A stretch of DNA of 64,000 nucleotides from Luteimonas rhizosphaerae (GCF_002849595.1 NZ_NRQR01000012.1:124001-188000); one strand, 5' to 3'; shown: positions 17,257-35,646, counted from the first letter of the stretch. Numbers and translations are program-made. The notes: a model not told the origin generated them from the sequence alone.

Positions 17257-17508
17257 TCAGCCGCCGGCGTCTTCGATTGCCTGGCGTTGGCGCGCCGCCG
17301 CCGCGTCGAGCGTCTGCTGCGTCTCGCGTGCCGTATCGAGCGGTTGCTGGATCGTGTCGCGCAGCTGCGTGACCTGCGGTTCGGCCGGTTTGTCGGTCGG
17401 CGTGTCCGGCGGCGGCGTGCACGCGGCGCACGCGAGCAGAACGGATGCGGCTGCGCACCGGAGGCGGCGACGGGACGCGGACAGCGGCGACGTGCGTGGC
17501 AGCGACAT
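17257..17508 (-). CDS. Small lipoprotein of unknown function
   Basis: An 83-residue protein with an N-terminal hydrophobic segment ending in a lipobox (VLLAC, with a second Cys three residues on), then a Pro/Thr-rich spacer and a C-terminal helix rich in Gln and Ala ([20 protein letters not shown]). The start at 17508 has CCGGAG eight bases upstream. It is divergent from the SDR gene at 17569. I do not recognise a named family; a membrane-anchored coiled coil is what can be seen. Confidence 0.65.
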   Translation of the reverse strand: MSLPRTSPLSASRRRLRCAAASVLLACAACTPPPDTPTDKPAEPQVTQLRDTIQQPLDTARETQQTLDAAAARQRQAIEDAGG

Positions 17509-17568
17509 GCGGTACTCCGGCGGTCGGGCTCGGCGCTATCCTACGCCCACGCAATCGAGGGGATGTCG

Positions 17569-18345
17569 ATGGATCCGCACCGCTGGCGCCTGGACGGGCA
17601 ACTGGCTCTGGTCACCGGTGGCAGTGCCGGCATCGGCCGCGCGATCGCGCGCGAACTCGCCGGTTTCGGCGCGACCGTGCTGATCGTCGGCCGCAATGGC
17701 GACGCGCTCGAAGCCGCGCGCGAAGAGCTGCTCGAGGCGATTCCCGACGCCGACGTCCGCGCGCTGATCGCCGACGTCGTCGACGAGGACCAGCGTCGCG
17801 AGATCCTCGACTGGGTCGAGGACCAGGGCGACGGCCTCAACATCCTGGTCAACAACGCCGGCGGCAACGCGCCGCGCCCGGCGACCGAGTACAGCGAGGA
17901 CGAGTGGCGCGAGATCTTCGAGATCAATGTTTTCAGCGCGTTCGAACTCACGCGCTATGCGCATCCGCTGCTGGCGCGGCACGCCGCGTCGAGCGTCGTC
18001 AACGTCGGCAGCGTGTCGGGGCTGACCCACGTGCGCACCGGCGTGGCCTACGGCATGAGCAAGGCGGCGCTGCACCAGATGACGCGCAACCTCGCCGTCG
18101 AGTGGGCCGAGGACGGCATTCGCGTCAACGCCGTCGCGCCCTGGTACATCCGCACGCGGCGCACGTCGGAGCCACTGTCGGATCCCGATTATCTGGACGA
18201 GGTGCTGCTGCGCACCCCGATGGGGCGGATCGGCGAGCCCGAGGAGGTTGCGGCCGCGGTGGCGTTCCTGTGCCTGCCGGCATCGTCGTACATCACCGGC
18301 GAATGCATCGCCGTCGACGGTGGATTCCTGCGTCATGGTTTCTGA
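17569..18345 (+). CDS. Tropinone-reductase-like SDR oxidoreductase
   Basis: A 258-residue classical short-chain dehydrogenase with [11 protein letters not shown] near residue 18, [10 protein letters not shown] near 93, Ser of NVGSVSG near 145 and YGMSK near 158. It is complete and of normal length. ATG at 17569 has AGGGG six bases upstream; the ATG at 17563 sits on top of that site. Tropinone-reductase-like bacterial SDRs act on diverse ketones, so no substrate is assigned. It overlaps the next gene by 11 bp. Confidence 0.85.
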   Translation: MDPHRWRLDGQLALVTGGSAGIGRAIARELAGFGATVLIVGRNGDALEAAREELLEAIPDADVRALIADVVDEDQRREILDWVEDQGDGLNILVNNAGGNAPRPATEYSEDEWREIFEINVFSAFELTRYAHPLLARHAASSVVNVGSVSGLTHVRTGVAYGMSKAALHQMTRNLAVEWAEDGIRVNAVAPWYIRTRRTSEPLSDPDYLDEVLLRTPMGRIGEPEEVAAAVAFLCLPASSYITGECIAVDGGFLRHGF

Positions 18346-18835
18346 CGACGCGTCGCCCGCGCGGCCGGCGGCAGCGTCCTGGCTGGTGCGCACCACCGCG
18401 CCGCTGCACTTCGCGCTCGCGTTCGCGGCCGGCGCGCTGCTGCAGACCGGGCTCGACCTGCCGCTGCCGACCGGCGACGCGCGCACCGCGATGCATCTCA
18501 CCGGCACGGTGTTCGCCAATGCCGGCGGTCTGCTGGCATTAGCGTGTTTCGCGCTGTTCGTCTGGCGGCGCACGACGATCCTGCCGTCGCAGACGCCGAG
18601 CAGGCTGATCGTGCGCGGGCCGTACCGGCTGTCGCGCAATCCCTTCTATCTGAGCCTGCTGCTGACCTACACCGGCCTCGCGGCGATCCTCGACGTGCCG
18701 TGGGCGCTGCTGACCCTGCCGGCGCCGCTGCTCGCGCTGCAGCGTGTCGTCATCCCGTTCGAGGAAGCGCAACTGCGCGCGCAGTTCGGCGGCGACTACG
18801 CGGCGTACTGCAGGGCGGTCGGGCGCTGGTGGTGA
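18335..18835 (+). CDS. Isoprenylcysteine/phospholipid methyltransferase-like membrane protein
   Basis: A 166-residue membrane protein with four hydrophobic segments. The C-terminal half has [16 protein letters not shown] and a final [24 protein letters not shown], the signature of the ICMT/PEMT-like (DUF1295-related) integral-membrane methyltransferases. The target of methylation is unknown. It starts inside the 3' end of the upstream SDR gene in another frame, so the two are probably co-translated. Confidence 0.8.
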   Translation: MVSDDASPARPAAASWLVRTTAPLHFALAFAAGALLQTGLDLPLPTGDARTAMHLTGTVFANAGGLLALACFALFVWRRTTILPSQTPSRLIVRGPYRLSRNPFYLSLLLTYTGLAAILDVPWALLTLPAPLLALQRVVIPFEEAQLRAQFGGDYAAYCRAVGRWW

Positions 18836-18841
18836 CCCGCC

Positions 18842-19522
18842 TCAGCCGAGGCAGTCGCTGTCGCGATAGACCTTGAACACGGCCTCGTAGGCCTCGCGCA
18901 GCATTTCGCGTTCGCGACCTTGCGCGAACTGCCAGCGGAACTCGGCCTCGCGCACGCGGGTCTCCCAGACCTGGCACAGCGTGTCGGCCGGCACCGCCGC
19001 GCAGACGTCGACGACCTGCTCGCAGGCCTGGCCCGCGCCGAGGCCCGGCAGGTTGCCGATGCCGATCGTCTGCAGGGGCCGGCAGCGCGGCGGCGGGGCG
19101 TCGTCCTCGCGGTAATAGACGCTGTCGTCGTAGACCCGGCAGGTGTAGAGCGGCGGCGGTGGCGTGCGCGGCGTGGCCTCGTCGCCTGCGTCGGCGTCCG
19201 CAGCGAGGGCTTCGTCCCCCGCCGGCGTCGCGCCGGTGACGGGCGCCACCTGCGGCAGGGTCAGGGTCGAGATCAGCGGCACGCCGGGCGGCGCGTCGTT
19301 GCGCGGTGGCGGCTGGAAGGCGGGCATCGGCGTCGGAATGTCGATGACCCGGCGCTGCTGCTGGCTGCCCGGCGGGCAGGCGGCGCCGTTCTGGAACGTC
19401 ACCGCACCACTGGCATTGGTGCAGCGATAGACCACGTTGTCGGTCTGCGCCGGGACCGGCGGCGCGAGCATCAGCAGCGCGGCGGCCAGCCCCAGGCCGC
19501 GCTGGCGCGTGCGTGGCCTCAT
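18842..19522 (-). CDS. DUF4124-domain exported protein B
   Basis: A 226-residue exported protein. After a signal peptide (LGLAAALLMLAPPVPAQ) comes the DUF4124 pattern VYRCTNASGAVTFQNGAACP with paired cysteines. A long Pro/Ala-rich middle leads to a Cys-rich C-terminal region (YTCRVYDDSVYYREDD, GAGQACEQVVDVCAAVP, final DSDC). Its start overlaps the stop of the paralogue upstream by four bases. The function is unknown; a periplasmic disulphide-bonded protein is likely. Confidence 0.75.
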   Translation of the reverse strand: MRPRTRQRGLGLAAALLMLAPPVPAQTDNVVYRCTNASGAVTFQNGAACPPGSQQQRRVIDIPTPMPAFQPPPRNDAPPGVPLISTLTLPQVAPVTGATPAGDEALAADADAGDEATPRTPPPPLYTCRVYDDSVYYREDDAPPPRCRPLQTIGIGNLPGLGAGQACEQVVDVCAAVPADTLCQVWETRVREAEFRWQFAQGREREMLREAYEAVFKVYRDSDCLG

Positions 19523-20184
19523 GCGCGGCAGTCGTTGGCGAGGCGTGCGTTGATGCTGCGCTCCTCGCCGCGCAGGCGGTCGCGTTCGGTCGGCTGCGCG
19601 TTGAAGAACCGTCGGCGGATCTCGCTGCGCCTGTCGGTCAGCAGATCGCAGACCTCGTTCTGCGGGATCGGCCGGCAATCGTCGCGGATCCAGGTGCCGG
19701 CCACGCCGGGGTAGCCACCGCGCCGCGGCGGACGCGAACCGCTGCCGGCCTCGATCTGCGACGGCGGCCGCGGGCCGTCGCCGGTGCCACGCCGCACCGG
19801 TGCATAGCCGTAGCCCCGGGTCCACAGCGGCACCCAGCGCGGATTGCCGGCGTCGGAATCGCTGGTGTAGCTGTCGCCGTCCGGCGTCACGCAGCGGTAC
19901 ATCGGCAGCGGTGCCTGGAGCACGATGACCTGCGGCGCGGGCGCCTCGACAATGGCAGCGGTCGGCGCGGCGGGCGGTGCGGGCGGCGGCGGGCCGTCGA
20001 CGGGCCGCAGCATCGTGCGTTCCCGCTGGGTTTCCCCGTCACTGCACGGCGTGTCCTGCAGGGCGATGCGGCCTTGTCCGTCGGTGCAGCGGTAGACGGT
20101 GACGCCGTCCTCCGCGCTCGCCGACGTCGAGGCCAGGGTCAGCATCCATGCGAGCAGCAGGGTCGATATCCGGGGAGCGTCCAT
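19519..20184 (-). CDS. DUF4124-domain exported protein A
   Basis: A 221-residue exported protein with a signal peptide ending STSASA, then VYRCTDGQGRIALQDTPCSD, a good DUF4124 match. A second YRCVTPDGDSYTSD unit occurs near residue 95, so it has two related beta-hairpin units. The C-terminal part ends in RDDCRPIPQNEVCDLL and a helical RRSEIRRRF segment. It is the first of two tandem paralogues with the same architecture. No function is assignable. Confidence 0.75.
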   Translation of the reverse strand: MDAPRISTLLLAWMLTLASTSASAEDGVTVYRCTDGQGRIALQDTPCSDGETQRERTMLRPVDGPPPPAPPAAPTAAIVEAPAPQVIVLQAPLPMYRCVTPDGDSYTSDSDAGNPRWVPLWTRGYGYAPVRRGTGDGPRPPSQIEAGSGSRPPRRGGYPGVAGTWIRDDCRPIPQNEVCDLLTDRRSEIRRRFFNAQPTERDRLRGEERSINARLANDCRA

Positions 20185-20402
20185 GGGCCCATCATGCGAC
20201 GAGCGGCGGGCCGGTTAAACCCTCGCGGTCGCCCGGATCGCGGGACATTCAGGCGATGGCAGCGCGGCCCGGGCGCCCGAAGGGCCGCGAGACGCACACG
20301 GCGACGCCGGATGGAGCGGGCGCGGGCCAGACCCGGCACACGACCCTGCCGCGCGCAGCGGTCCAGGCGTGACCTGTGGCGGCGTCCGCGCCGGCAGCCG
20401 GT

Positions 20403-26466
<6,064 letters not shown>

Positions 26467-26655
26467 TCGTCGTCACGTCGTCGGAAGGGGGACCAGCGCG
26501 GGAATCGGAGCGCCATGGTCCATATCGCGACAACGCATCCACGCCGGCCGTCGAATAGAGCATAGATTGTGCGGTGCGACAACCAGCCGCGAGCGGCGTT
26601 TTCGTTGCACTTGCAACCGCAATGCGAGCGGATCGCGGCAGGATGCCGAACGTGC

Positions 26656-27228
26656 TCAGGCGCGCAGGATCGTCCCGGTCGCGGCGTCCCGGATCGTGGA
26701 CGGCTGCCGCCGTCCGCCGGTGTCGCCGGTGAGCACGCCGTCGATCTCGGTCAGCAGCGCGGGATCGAGCGTGTCGTACGACACCGCGGCCGGCGCGCCG
26801 GCGCGGTTGGCGCTGGTCGACACCAGCGGCCCGTGGAAGGCGGCGCAGAGGCGGACGACGTCGGCCTGCGCCGTGACCCGGACCGCGACGCTGTCGTGCG
26901 CGCCGGTGATCCACGCCGGCACGTGCGACCGCGCGGGCACGATCCAGGTGTTCGGGCCCGGCCACGAGGCCTGCACGGCGGCGCGGCGACTCGGATCGAG
27001 CCGGGACCAGTCGGCCACGAGTTCCAGCTGGGCGACGTCGCCGGCGATCAGGATCACGCCCTTGTCGACTGGGCGCTGCTTGATCGCGAGCAGCCGCAGC
27101 ACCGCGTCGCGGTTCGCGGGATCGCAGCCCAGGCCCCAGACGCCTTCGGTCGGATAGGCGAGGATGCCGCCGCGCGCCACGAGCGTGGCGGCGGCGGCGA
27201 TGTCGAGGCGCGATGGCGAAGCCGGCAT
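26656..27228 (-). CDS. tsaC: Threonylcarbamoyl-AMP synthase
   Basis: A 190-residue YrdC-fold enzyme that makes threonylcarbamoyl-AMP for the t6A37 modification of ANN-decoding tRNAs. Recognisable parts are GGILAYPTEGVWGLGCDP near residue 20, KQRPVDKGVILI, WPGPNTWIVPA and LVSTSANRAG. Length matches the short TsaC form rather than Sua5. It starts 20 bp after topA ends, so it is probably the last gene of that transcript, as in other gammaproteobacteria. Confidence 0.95.
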   Translation of the reverse strand: MPASPSRLDIAAAATLVARGGILAYPTEGVWGLGCDPANRDAVLRLLAIKQRPVDKGVILIAGDVAQLELVADWSRLDPSRRAAVQASWPGPNTWIVPARSHVPAWITGAHDSVAVRVTAQADVVRLCAAFHGPLVSTSANRAGAPAAVSYDTLDPALLTEIDGVLTGDTGGRRQPSTIRDAATGTILRA

Positions 27229-27247
27229 GGCGGACGCGACGCCGGCG

Positions 27248-29806
<2,559 letters not shown>

Positions 29807-29902
29807 GGTTTCGAAACATCCGGGTGCGTCGGGGGGACGGACGCACCGCAAAAAAGGTGAAGATGACGACGCCCGGGGACAGGCCCCGGGCGGTCAGTTG
29901 CT

Positions 29903-29937
29903 TTTATAGTGGAATCACGGGCGGGGTGGCGTGTCAA
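29903..29937 (-). promoter_or_regulatory. Weak candidate topA promoter
   Basis: TTGACA at 29937-29932 and TATAAA at 29908-29903 on the minus strand lie upstream of topA, but the 23-base gap is longer than the usual 16-18. Only one of the two may be functional. Confidence 0.3.
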
Positions 29938-29956
29938 GCGCCGGCATGGCTGCCAG

Positions 29957-30869
29957 TCAGGAAGAGCCCGCGATTCCGAGCACTGCCAGCAGGGCCAACA
30001 GGCCCAGCGCGCCCAGGCTGCCCGTCAGCACGAGCACCACCACCGTGACCGTACCCAGTTCGCGGCGCTGCAGTTGCGGCTGGTCCGTGAAGGCCCAGCG
30101 GTCGACCACCAACGTGTCGCAGATCATGTCGTGCAGGGCCTGCTGGCGTCGGGTGAATCCGGCCATCAGGAAACCGATCATCAGGATCAGGGTGCTGGGG
30201 ATGGTCGCGAGATAGCGGCCGACGCCCCGCAGGAACGAGATCCGTTCGCCGTCGAGGCGGACGACCTTGATGCCGACGGCCATCTTGCCGGGCGTCGCCA
30301 TCGCATAGGCGGCATGGAACCAGGCGAAGTAGAGCACCGAAAACACCAGCGAGACCGCGTTGACGACCTGTTGCCTGAGCCAGAAGCCGCGACCGAAGCC
30401 GCCGACGCCCAACAGTTCATAGATGAAACCGCCGACGATCGCGGTGGCGATGCCGAGAATGACGACGTCGATGGCATAGGCCGCGAGGCGCTTGCGGAAG
30501 CCGGCCAGCACCACGTCATCGCCGCGGGCGATGGCGCCGGGCGAGGCCACGGGGGCCATCGGCGGCGCATAGGGCGATCCCGCGATCCGGCGGCGGTGGT
30601 GGCGACCGGGCTCCAGCTCGCGTCCGCCTCGGCGCTCGTGGCCCCGGTAGCAGTCGGAGCCACCGGTTCAAGTGCCCACGCGTCGATGCCGGGCGATGTT
30701 GCGACACCCAGCTCGGACGCCAGCGCGCGGGCAGCCAGCCGGCGAGGCCGTCGCGCCAGACCAGGGTGGCATCGCCGACGATCCCTTCCTCGCGGAGTTG
30801 CAGCAGCGCGCGCTGCGTGACGGGGCCGTGGCGTGTGTTGCGCGCGTCGGTGTAGTACCAGTGGTTCAT
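29957..30869 (-). pseudogene. GYF_2-RDD membrane protein, apparently frameshifted
   Basis: The N-terminal GYF_2 domain starts at 30869 (MNHWYYTDARNTRHGPVTQ, VWRDGLAGWLPA). The RDD domain lies in a different frame, from about 30575 to the stop at 29957 (FRKRLAAYAIDVVIL, ATPGKMAVGIKVVRL, RRQQALHDMICDTLVV). Between them a third frame encodes a linker (ALASELGVATSPGIDAWA) like that of the intact paralogue at 30921-31856. The frame changes near 30721-30731 and again near 30571-30590, both in GC-rich runs. If real, the RDD part could still be made alone from the ATG at 30559, giving 200 residues. If the shifts are sequencing errors, it is a normal GYF_2-RDD protein. Confidence 0.7.
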
Positions 30870-30920
30870 CGGTGGACGTCCTTGTCGAGTGATGGGTTCG
30901 GGCGGGTGCGACGGGTGGGG

Positions 30921-31856
30921 TCAGAACGACGCGGCGATGCCGGCCAGGATCACCAGGCCGACGCCCAGCAGCATCAGCACCGCCCAGATCACCAGGATGA
31001 CGGTCGCGACCGTGCCCAGCCCGCGTTCCTGCCGCTCCGGAAAGCCGGTGTAGGCCCACTGGTCGACGACGTAGGTGCTGGCGACCAGATCGTGCAGGCC
31101 CTGCTTGCGCCGGGTGAAGAGCGCGACGAGATAGCCGATGTAGAGCGTCAGGTAGTTCAGCAGGTGCGACGCCCAGCGGCCCAGGGCGTGGCCGCGCGAC
31201 AGGCGCGAGCCGTCCAGCGCCGCGACCTTGATCCCGACCGCCAGCTTGCCCAGCGTCGCCTGCCGCGCCGAGGATTCCATCGACACGTAATACAGGCCGC
31301 TGATCACCGGATAGCCCAGGTAGACGGCGGCCATGAGGCCGAAGACCGCGCCGCCGAACTGCGACGGGTCGCCGCTCGACATCGCCGAGAACATGCCCGA
31401 AAGGCCGAACACCATCATCACCGCGAAGATCAGCGCGTAATAGACGACGGTGATCAGCACCGCATCGATGAACAGTGCCGCCGCGCGCTTCAGGAATCCC
31501 GCGTCGACGACCTCGCCGCCGTGCGTGACCTGCGCCGCCGCGACGACCGGCGCGACGGGCGGGGCATAGGGCGACGTCGCGGCCGGCGTGTCGCGATCGA
31601 TAGCGGGGTGCCAGCCGGTGCCGGAATCCGGGTGGGCCGCCGTCGGTCCGGCTGCGTCCGGTCTCCAGGCGGCGGCGGCAGACGTGGCGTCGAGCTCCGC
31701 CGCCAGGTCGGCCAGCGGCCGCCACCCGGGCAGGCCGTCGCGCCACAGCAGCGTCGATGCGTGGATCCGGCCCTCCTGCCGGAGCGCCAGCAGCGCGGCG
31801 GTCGTCACGGGGCCGTGCTGCGTGTGGGTGGCGTCGGCGTAGTACCAGTCGGTCAT
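30921..31856 (-). CDS. GYF_2-RDD domain membrane protein
   Basis: A 311-residue protein. Residues 1-55 form a GYF_2 domain (WYYADATHTQHGPVTTAAL, LLWRDGLPGWRPLA). A Pro/Ala-rich linker follows, then from about residue 115 an RDD domain with several hydrophobic helices (FLKRAAALFIDAVL, TLGKLAVGIKVAAL, FTRRKQGLHDLVASTYVV). RDD proteins are inner-membrane proteins of poorly known role, sometimes ion transporters; GYF_2 domains are thought to bind proline-rich peptides. It lies directly upstream of a broken paralogue, so the pair arose by tandem duplication. Confidence 0.85.
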   Translation of the reverse strand: MTDWYYADATHTQHGPVTTAALLALRQEGRIHASTLLWRDGLPGWRPLADLAAELDATSAAAAWRPDAAGPTAAHPDSGTGWHPAIDRDTPAATSPYAPPVAPVVAAAQVTHGGEVVDAGFLKRAAALFIDAVLITVVYYALIFAVMMVFGLSGMFSAMSSGDPSQFGGAVFGLMAAVYLGYPVISGLYYVSMESSARQATLGKLAVGIKVAALDGSRLSRGHALGRWASHLLNYLTLYIGYLVALFTRRKQGLHDLVASTYVVDQWAYTGFPERQERGLGTVATVILVIWAVLMLLGVGLVILAGIAASF

Positions 31857-32078
31857 CGAGATAATCCTTTGGGCGTGTGCGTGGTGCGGATCGGGCAGGG
31901 CGGCAGCAGGCAACATGCGATCCCTGAGGTCGTGCCGCCGGCGCGCCCACGGCCCGCCGGCATCGGCGGGCGACGGTGGTTGCAGGACGGCGATGCGCGA
32001 TTCCCCGGCCGGCATCGTAGCGCGCGACCCGGTCGCCGCCCATCGGCGCATGCCGGAACTACGTGACACGCGCGCATG

Positions 32079-32101
32079 AAAAAGGCGCCGCGAACGGCGC
32101 C
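32079..32101 (-). terminator. Intrinsic terminator downstream of smg
   Basis: Read on the minus strand, GGCGCCG TTCG CGGCGCC forms a 7-bp stem with a stable tetraloop, followed by TTTTT. It begins 18 bp after the smg stop, separating it from the GYF_2-RDD genes. Confidence 0.85.
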
Positions 32102-32118
32102 TCCATCGACCCGCCGGT

Positions 32119-32561
32119 TCAGTGCACCGGTTCGGGCTCGTCGACGAACATCTGCGTTTCCATCCACGCATACGCCGCTTCGCTGCCGGGCTGGTTGAAC
32201 AGCACCATCAGCACGACCCACTTCAGGTCGTCGAGGTCCAGCTCGTCCTGGTCCAGCGCCATGACCCGGTCGAGCACCAGCTCGCGCTGGTCGTGGTCGA
32301 GCACGCCGTGCTGTTCGAGGAACAGCAGGAAACCCCGGCACTCGACGTCCAGTCGGTCGAGTTCCGGCCCGTGGTAGACGCGGGTCGGGCCGTTCGCACG
32401 CACCACCGAGGCGGCCGGGCGCTGGTCGGCCAGGGCATCGAGCCAGTCGAAGGCCTTGTTGATCTCCGCCGGGCTGAAACCCGCCTGGAGCAGGCCGTTC
32501 TGGAGCGAGTCGCGGTCGCGGACGAGGTCCGCAGCTTCGCATCCAGGATGCTTTCTTTCAT
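32119..32561 (-). pseudogene. smg: Smg (DUF494) family protein, frameshifted near the start
   Basis: A GGGGGAA ribosome site precedes the ATG at 32561, which begins the family N-terminus MKESILD. After GAT the frame is lost: the rest of the protein ([20 protein letters not shown] to PEPVH, 32119-32540) is in another frame. Intact Smg proteins, as I recall them, continue MKESILDVLLYLFEHYF, so about 31 bases seem to be missing near 32538-32541. The remaining part is intact and normal. The alternative is translation from an ATG at 32640 inside dprA, giving an atypical 173-residue protein without the family N-terminus. Smg lies downstream of dprA in many gammaproteobacteria; its function is unknown. 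Confidence 0.75.
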
Positions 32562-32593
32562 TTCCCCCGGCCTGCGCCCTTGGGCGCGTTGTG

Positions 32594-33754
32594 TCAGGAC
32601 TTTCGGGAATACCGACCGTGTGCGGCTTCGACACGTCCATCCAGCTCCATGGACAGCAGCATGGCCGACGCGCCGGCGACCGTCAATCCACTCCGTTCGA
32701 CCAGTTCATCCATACCCGTTGGGTCGTGACCCAGTGCGGTCCACAAGCGGTGGTAGTCGGGGTCGGCGCCGAAATCGGGTGCGACGGACGCCGGAGACGG
32801 GACATTCCCTCTCGTGCGGACCTCCTGGATGGGGGCATCGAGGCGCCGGCGCAAGGCGGCCGCCAGGTCGGCCGCGACCGGCGCGAGCGCGCTGACGACC
32901 TCGTCCGGCGTCTCGACGAGCATCGCCCCGTCGCGCAGCAGGCGATGGCAGCCGCGCGCCATCGGGTTGTGGATCGAGCCGGGCAGGGCGAACACCTCGC
33001 GCCCGGCATCCGCGGCCAGGCGCGCGGTGATCAGCGCGCCGGAGCGGTGCGCGGCCTCGACCACCAGGGTGCCGAGGGCGAGGCCGGCGATGATCCGGTT
33101 GCGGCTCGGGAAGTGTTCCTTGCGCGCGTCGGTGCCCGGTGGGTACTCACTGACCACCGCGCCAGCCGCGGCGATACGTGCGTGCAGTTCGGTGTTGGCG
33201 CGCGGATAGGGCTGGTCGATGCCGCTGCCCAGCACCGCGAGTGTCGCGCCGCCGGCGGCCAGGGCTGCGGTGTGCGCCGCCGTGTCGATGCCGCTGGCCA
33301 GCCCGCTGGTCACTGCGAACCCGCTGGCGACGAAGCGGCGGGAAAACGCGGCGGCGTTGTCGCGGCCGCCCGCGGTCGGGGCGCGGCTGCCGACGACCGC
33401 GACCGAGGGATGCCACAGCAGCGTCGGATCGCCGGCGACGAACAGCGCCAGCGGCGGGTTGGCGATGCGACGCAGCAGCGCGGGGTAATCGGCATCGTGC
33501 CAGCCGATCAGGTGGCGCCCCGGCCCGGCGTCGAGCCAGCGGCGTGAGGCGTCGACGGCCTCCGCGGGCGTCTGCAGCGCGGCGATCTGCCGGGTGTCGA
33601 GTCCGGCGGCGCGCCAGGTCGCTGCGCCCGCGTCGAGCACCCGTGCGGGCGGCGTGCCGCCGGCGAGCAGGGCGCGGCGCGGGGCCGATGCGCCGCCGGC
33701 GTGGACGAGCCGCAACAGCGCATCGGTATCGAGGTCGGGATTGGCGTCGGTCAT
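32594..33754 (-). CDS. dprA: DNA-processing protein DprA (Smf)
   Basis: A 386-residue protein. A helical SAM-like N-terminal region is followed by the DprA Rossmann domain: [13 protein letters not shown] near residue 118, [25 protein letters not shown] and [13 protein letters not shown]-terminal winged helix ([20 protein letters not shown]) completes the family architecture. DprA binds single-stranded DNA and loads RecA during natural transformation. It lies between lysM and smg, all on the minus strand. Confidence 0.95.
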   Translation of the reverse strand: MTDANPDLDTDALLRLVHAGGASAPRRALLAGGTPPARVLDAGAATWRAAGLDTRQIAALQTPAEAVDASRRWLDAGPGRHLIGWHDADYPALLRRIANPPLALFVAGDPTLLWHPSVAVVGSRAPTAGGRDNAAAFSRRFVASGFAVTSGLASGIDTAAHTAALAAGGATLAVLGSGIDQPYPRANTELHARIAAAGAVVSEYPPGTDARKEHFPSRNRIIAGLALGTLVVEAAHRSGALITARLAADAGREVFALPGSIHNPMARGCHRLLRDGAMLVETPDEVVSALAPVAADLAAALRRRLDAPIQEVRTRGNVPSPASVAPDFGADPDYHRLWTALGHDPTGMDELVERSGLTVAGASAMLLSMELDGRVEAAHGRYSRKS

Positions 33755-33778
33755 GCGACCAGCCTAGGCCGCAGACGA

Positions 33779-33802
33779 CGACGGCACCCGAAGGTGCCGT
33801 CG
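33779..33802 (-). terminator. Hairpin between lysM and dprA
   Basis: A 10-bp stem (CGACGGCACC / GGTGCCGTCG) with loop CGAA lies 31 bp after the lysM stop. It lacks a T-run, so termination there may be weak or absent. Confidence 0.4.
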
Positions 33803-33832
33803 CGAAACGCCGTCAGGAAACGCCCTGGCGCT

Positions 33833-34990
33833 TTACTGGGTGGCGTCCGGGTGCTTGAGCCGGTAACCGACCTGGGACGGCTTGTGGCCTTCCATGATCA
33901 GCGCGTAGCTGACGTGGTCGAACGTGCGGAACACCATCGCGTGCGCGGCCTGCTCGTCGGGCATGCGGTAGCGACGGCTGCCGGGGTTCGGGGAATCGTC
34001 GATGCGCGAGGTGTTGGGATGCAGCACGCGGTCGACGGTGTTGGAACCGCTGCGCCAGACCGAGAACACCGTGCCGTTGTCGACGCCCTGCTGGTAGCCG
34101 GCCGAGATCGCGATGACGTCGCGCGGCCCGCCCGTGATCAGCGTGTCGGCGACCGCGAGCACGCGCGGTTCGGCGGCAAGCGCATCGGCGCTCGGCGGAT
34201 GCGGGAAGAACTGCAGGTCGTAGGGCTGCGGGTTGACCGGCACCAGACGATCGCCGACACGTGCTTCGAAGCCGTTGTCGTCCAGCGCGAGCGTGGCCGT
34301 GTCGCTCTCGGCGGTCGGCGCGTGCACCACCGTGCCGACGCCCATGCGCACCATCTCGAAGCCCAGGAACGCGTCCTGGCCGTTCTCGCGCGGCTGGGTC
34401 TGGCGCCACAGGTTGCTCTCGCCGGGAATGCGCTTGCCGCGGAAATCCAGGTCGCGCGAGCGGCGGGCGCCGTAGAACTCGGTCGCCGCGCGCAGCACCG
34501 CGTAACGCTGGCCGGGCTGGGCGCCGTCGAGGCCGGTCACGTAGATGTTGCGATCGACGCTGCCGCGCATGCGCGCGTCCTCGTACCCCTGGACGTAAGG
34601 CAGCTGCTCGAAATCGAACACGATGCTGCGGTCCTTGAGGAACGGCTCGATGTCCGCCAGCGAGATCGCGTTGATCGGCGCCACGGCTTCCGGACGCGGA
34701 CCCGGCTGCAGCGTCACCCGGTTGAGATACGCCAGGCTGATGATGTCGCCCGGGTAGATCAGGTGCGGGTTCGCGATCTGCGGGTTGGCCTGCCAGATCT
34801 CCGGCCACAGCCACGGCTTGTCGAGGAACCGGCCTGCGATATCCCACAGCGTGTCGCCGCGGACCACTACATACGTATCCGGATGATCGCCGCGCATCCC
34901 CTGCGCGGCGGCAAACGTCGTGACGGTCAGCAACGCCACGGCGGATGCCGTGCGAAGCGACCGGGAAAGGCGCTGAAGCATGCCGGCCAT
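33833..34990 (-). CDS. LysM domain-containing exported protein
   Basis: A 385-residue protein with a signal peptide (TASAVALLTVTTFAAAQ) and one LysM domain near residues 38-90 (YVVVRGDTLWDIAGRFL, WPEIWQANPQIANPHLIYPG). The remaining ~290 residues have no domain I can name, but this architecture is the conserved gene found divergent from def and upstream of dprA in Xanthomonadaceae. LysM suggests peptidoglycan binding. ATG at 34990 has GGGGAG five bases upstream; an ATG at 34981 is in frame. Confidence 0.92.
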   Translation of the reverse strand: MAGMLQRLSRSLRTASAVALLTVTTFAAAQGMRGDHPDTYVVVRGDTLWDIAGRFLDKPWLWPEIWQANPQIANPHLIYPGDIISLAYLNRVTLQPGPRPEAVAPINAISLADIEPFLKDRSIVFDFEQLPYVQGYEDARMRGSVDRNIYVTGLDGAQPGQRYAVLRAATEFYGARRSRDLDFRGKRIPGESNLWRQTQPRENGQDAFLGFEMVRMGVGTVVHAPTAESDTATLALDDNGFEARVGDRLVPVNPQPYDLQFFPHPPSADALAAEPRVLAVADTLITGGPRDVIAISAGYQQGVDNGTVFSVWRSGSNTVDRVLHPNTSRIDDSPNPGSRRYRMPDEQAAHAMVFRTFDHVSYALIMEGHKPSQVGYRLKHPDATQ

Positions 34991-35076
34991 TACCGCTCCC
35001 CTAATTTAGATGTCATCCCCTTGCAGCGCCGCAATATAGCCTGAAACCATCGCGCGGACGCAAGTCGTGCTGCCGT

Positions 35077-35082
35077 TACAAT
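35077..35082 (+). promoter_or_regulatory. Candidate -10 element for def-fmt-rsmB
   Basis: TACAAT lies 45 bp before the def start in the divergent region shared with lysM. No good -35 was found at the expected spacing. On the other strand TATATT (35038-35033) is a candidate -10 for lysM. Confidence 0.4.
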
Positions 35083-35127
35083 GGCAAGTCTCGCCCGCGG
35101 CTGTGACCGCCTTTGCGTTTCGACCCC

Positions 35128-35643
35128 ATGGCCCTGCTTCCGATCCTCGAATATCCCCATCCCCGCCTGCGCAAGATCGCGGCGCCCGTCGTCGGCGATG
35201 CGATCGCCGATCCGGCGTTCCAGCGTCTGCTCGACGACATGTTCCAGACCATGTACGAGGCCCCCGGCATCGGCCTGGCCGCGACCCAGGTCGACACCCA
35301 TTCGCGCTTCATGGTCATCGACGTGACCGAAGGCCGCGAACAGCCGCTGGTCTTCATCAACCCGACCCTGCGCGACGCCTCGAAGGATCTGCGCGTCCAC
35401 ACCGAAGGCTGCCTGTCGATTCCCGGCATCTTCGCCGACGTCACGCGCGCCGACGGCGTGGTGGTCGAGGCCCTCGACCGCCACGGCAGGCCGTTCGAGA
35501 TGACGGTCGACGGGCTGCTGGCCACCTGTGTGCAGCACGAGCTCGACCACCTGGACGGCAAGCTGTTCATCGATTACCTGTCGCCGCTGAAGCGCGACCG
35601 GGCCCTGAAGAAGCTCGAAAAACTGCGCAAGCAGGACGACTGA
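35128..35643 (+). CDS. def: Peptide deformylase
   Basis: A 171-residue metalloenzyme removing the formyl group from nascent N-terminal methionine. All three family motifs are present: GIGLAATQ near residue 47, EGCLSIP (metal Cys) near 93 and HELDH (metal His pair and catalytic Glu) near 136. ATG at 35128 gives the family N-terminus [14 protein letters not shown]. First gene of def-fmt-rsmB; fmt starts four bases after its stop. Confidence 0.98.
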   Translation: MALLPILEYPHPRLRKIAAPVVGDAIADPAFQRLLDDMFQTMYEAPGIGLAATQVDTHSRFMVIDVTEGREQPLVFINPTLRDASKDLRVHTEGCLSIPGIFADVTRADGVVVEALDRHGRPFEMTVDGLLATCVQHELDHLDGKLFIDYLSPLKRDRALKKLEKLRKQDD

Positions 35644-35646
35644 CCG

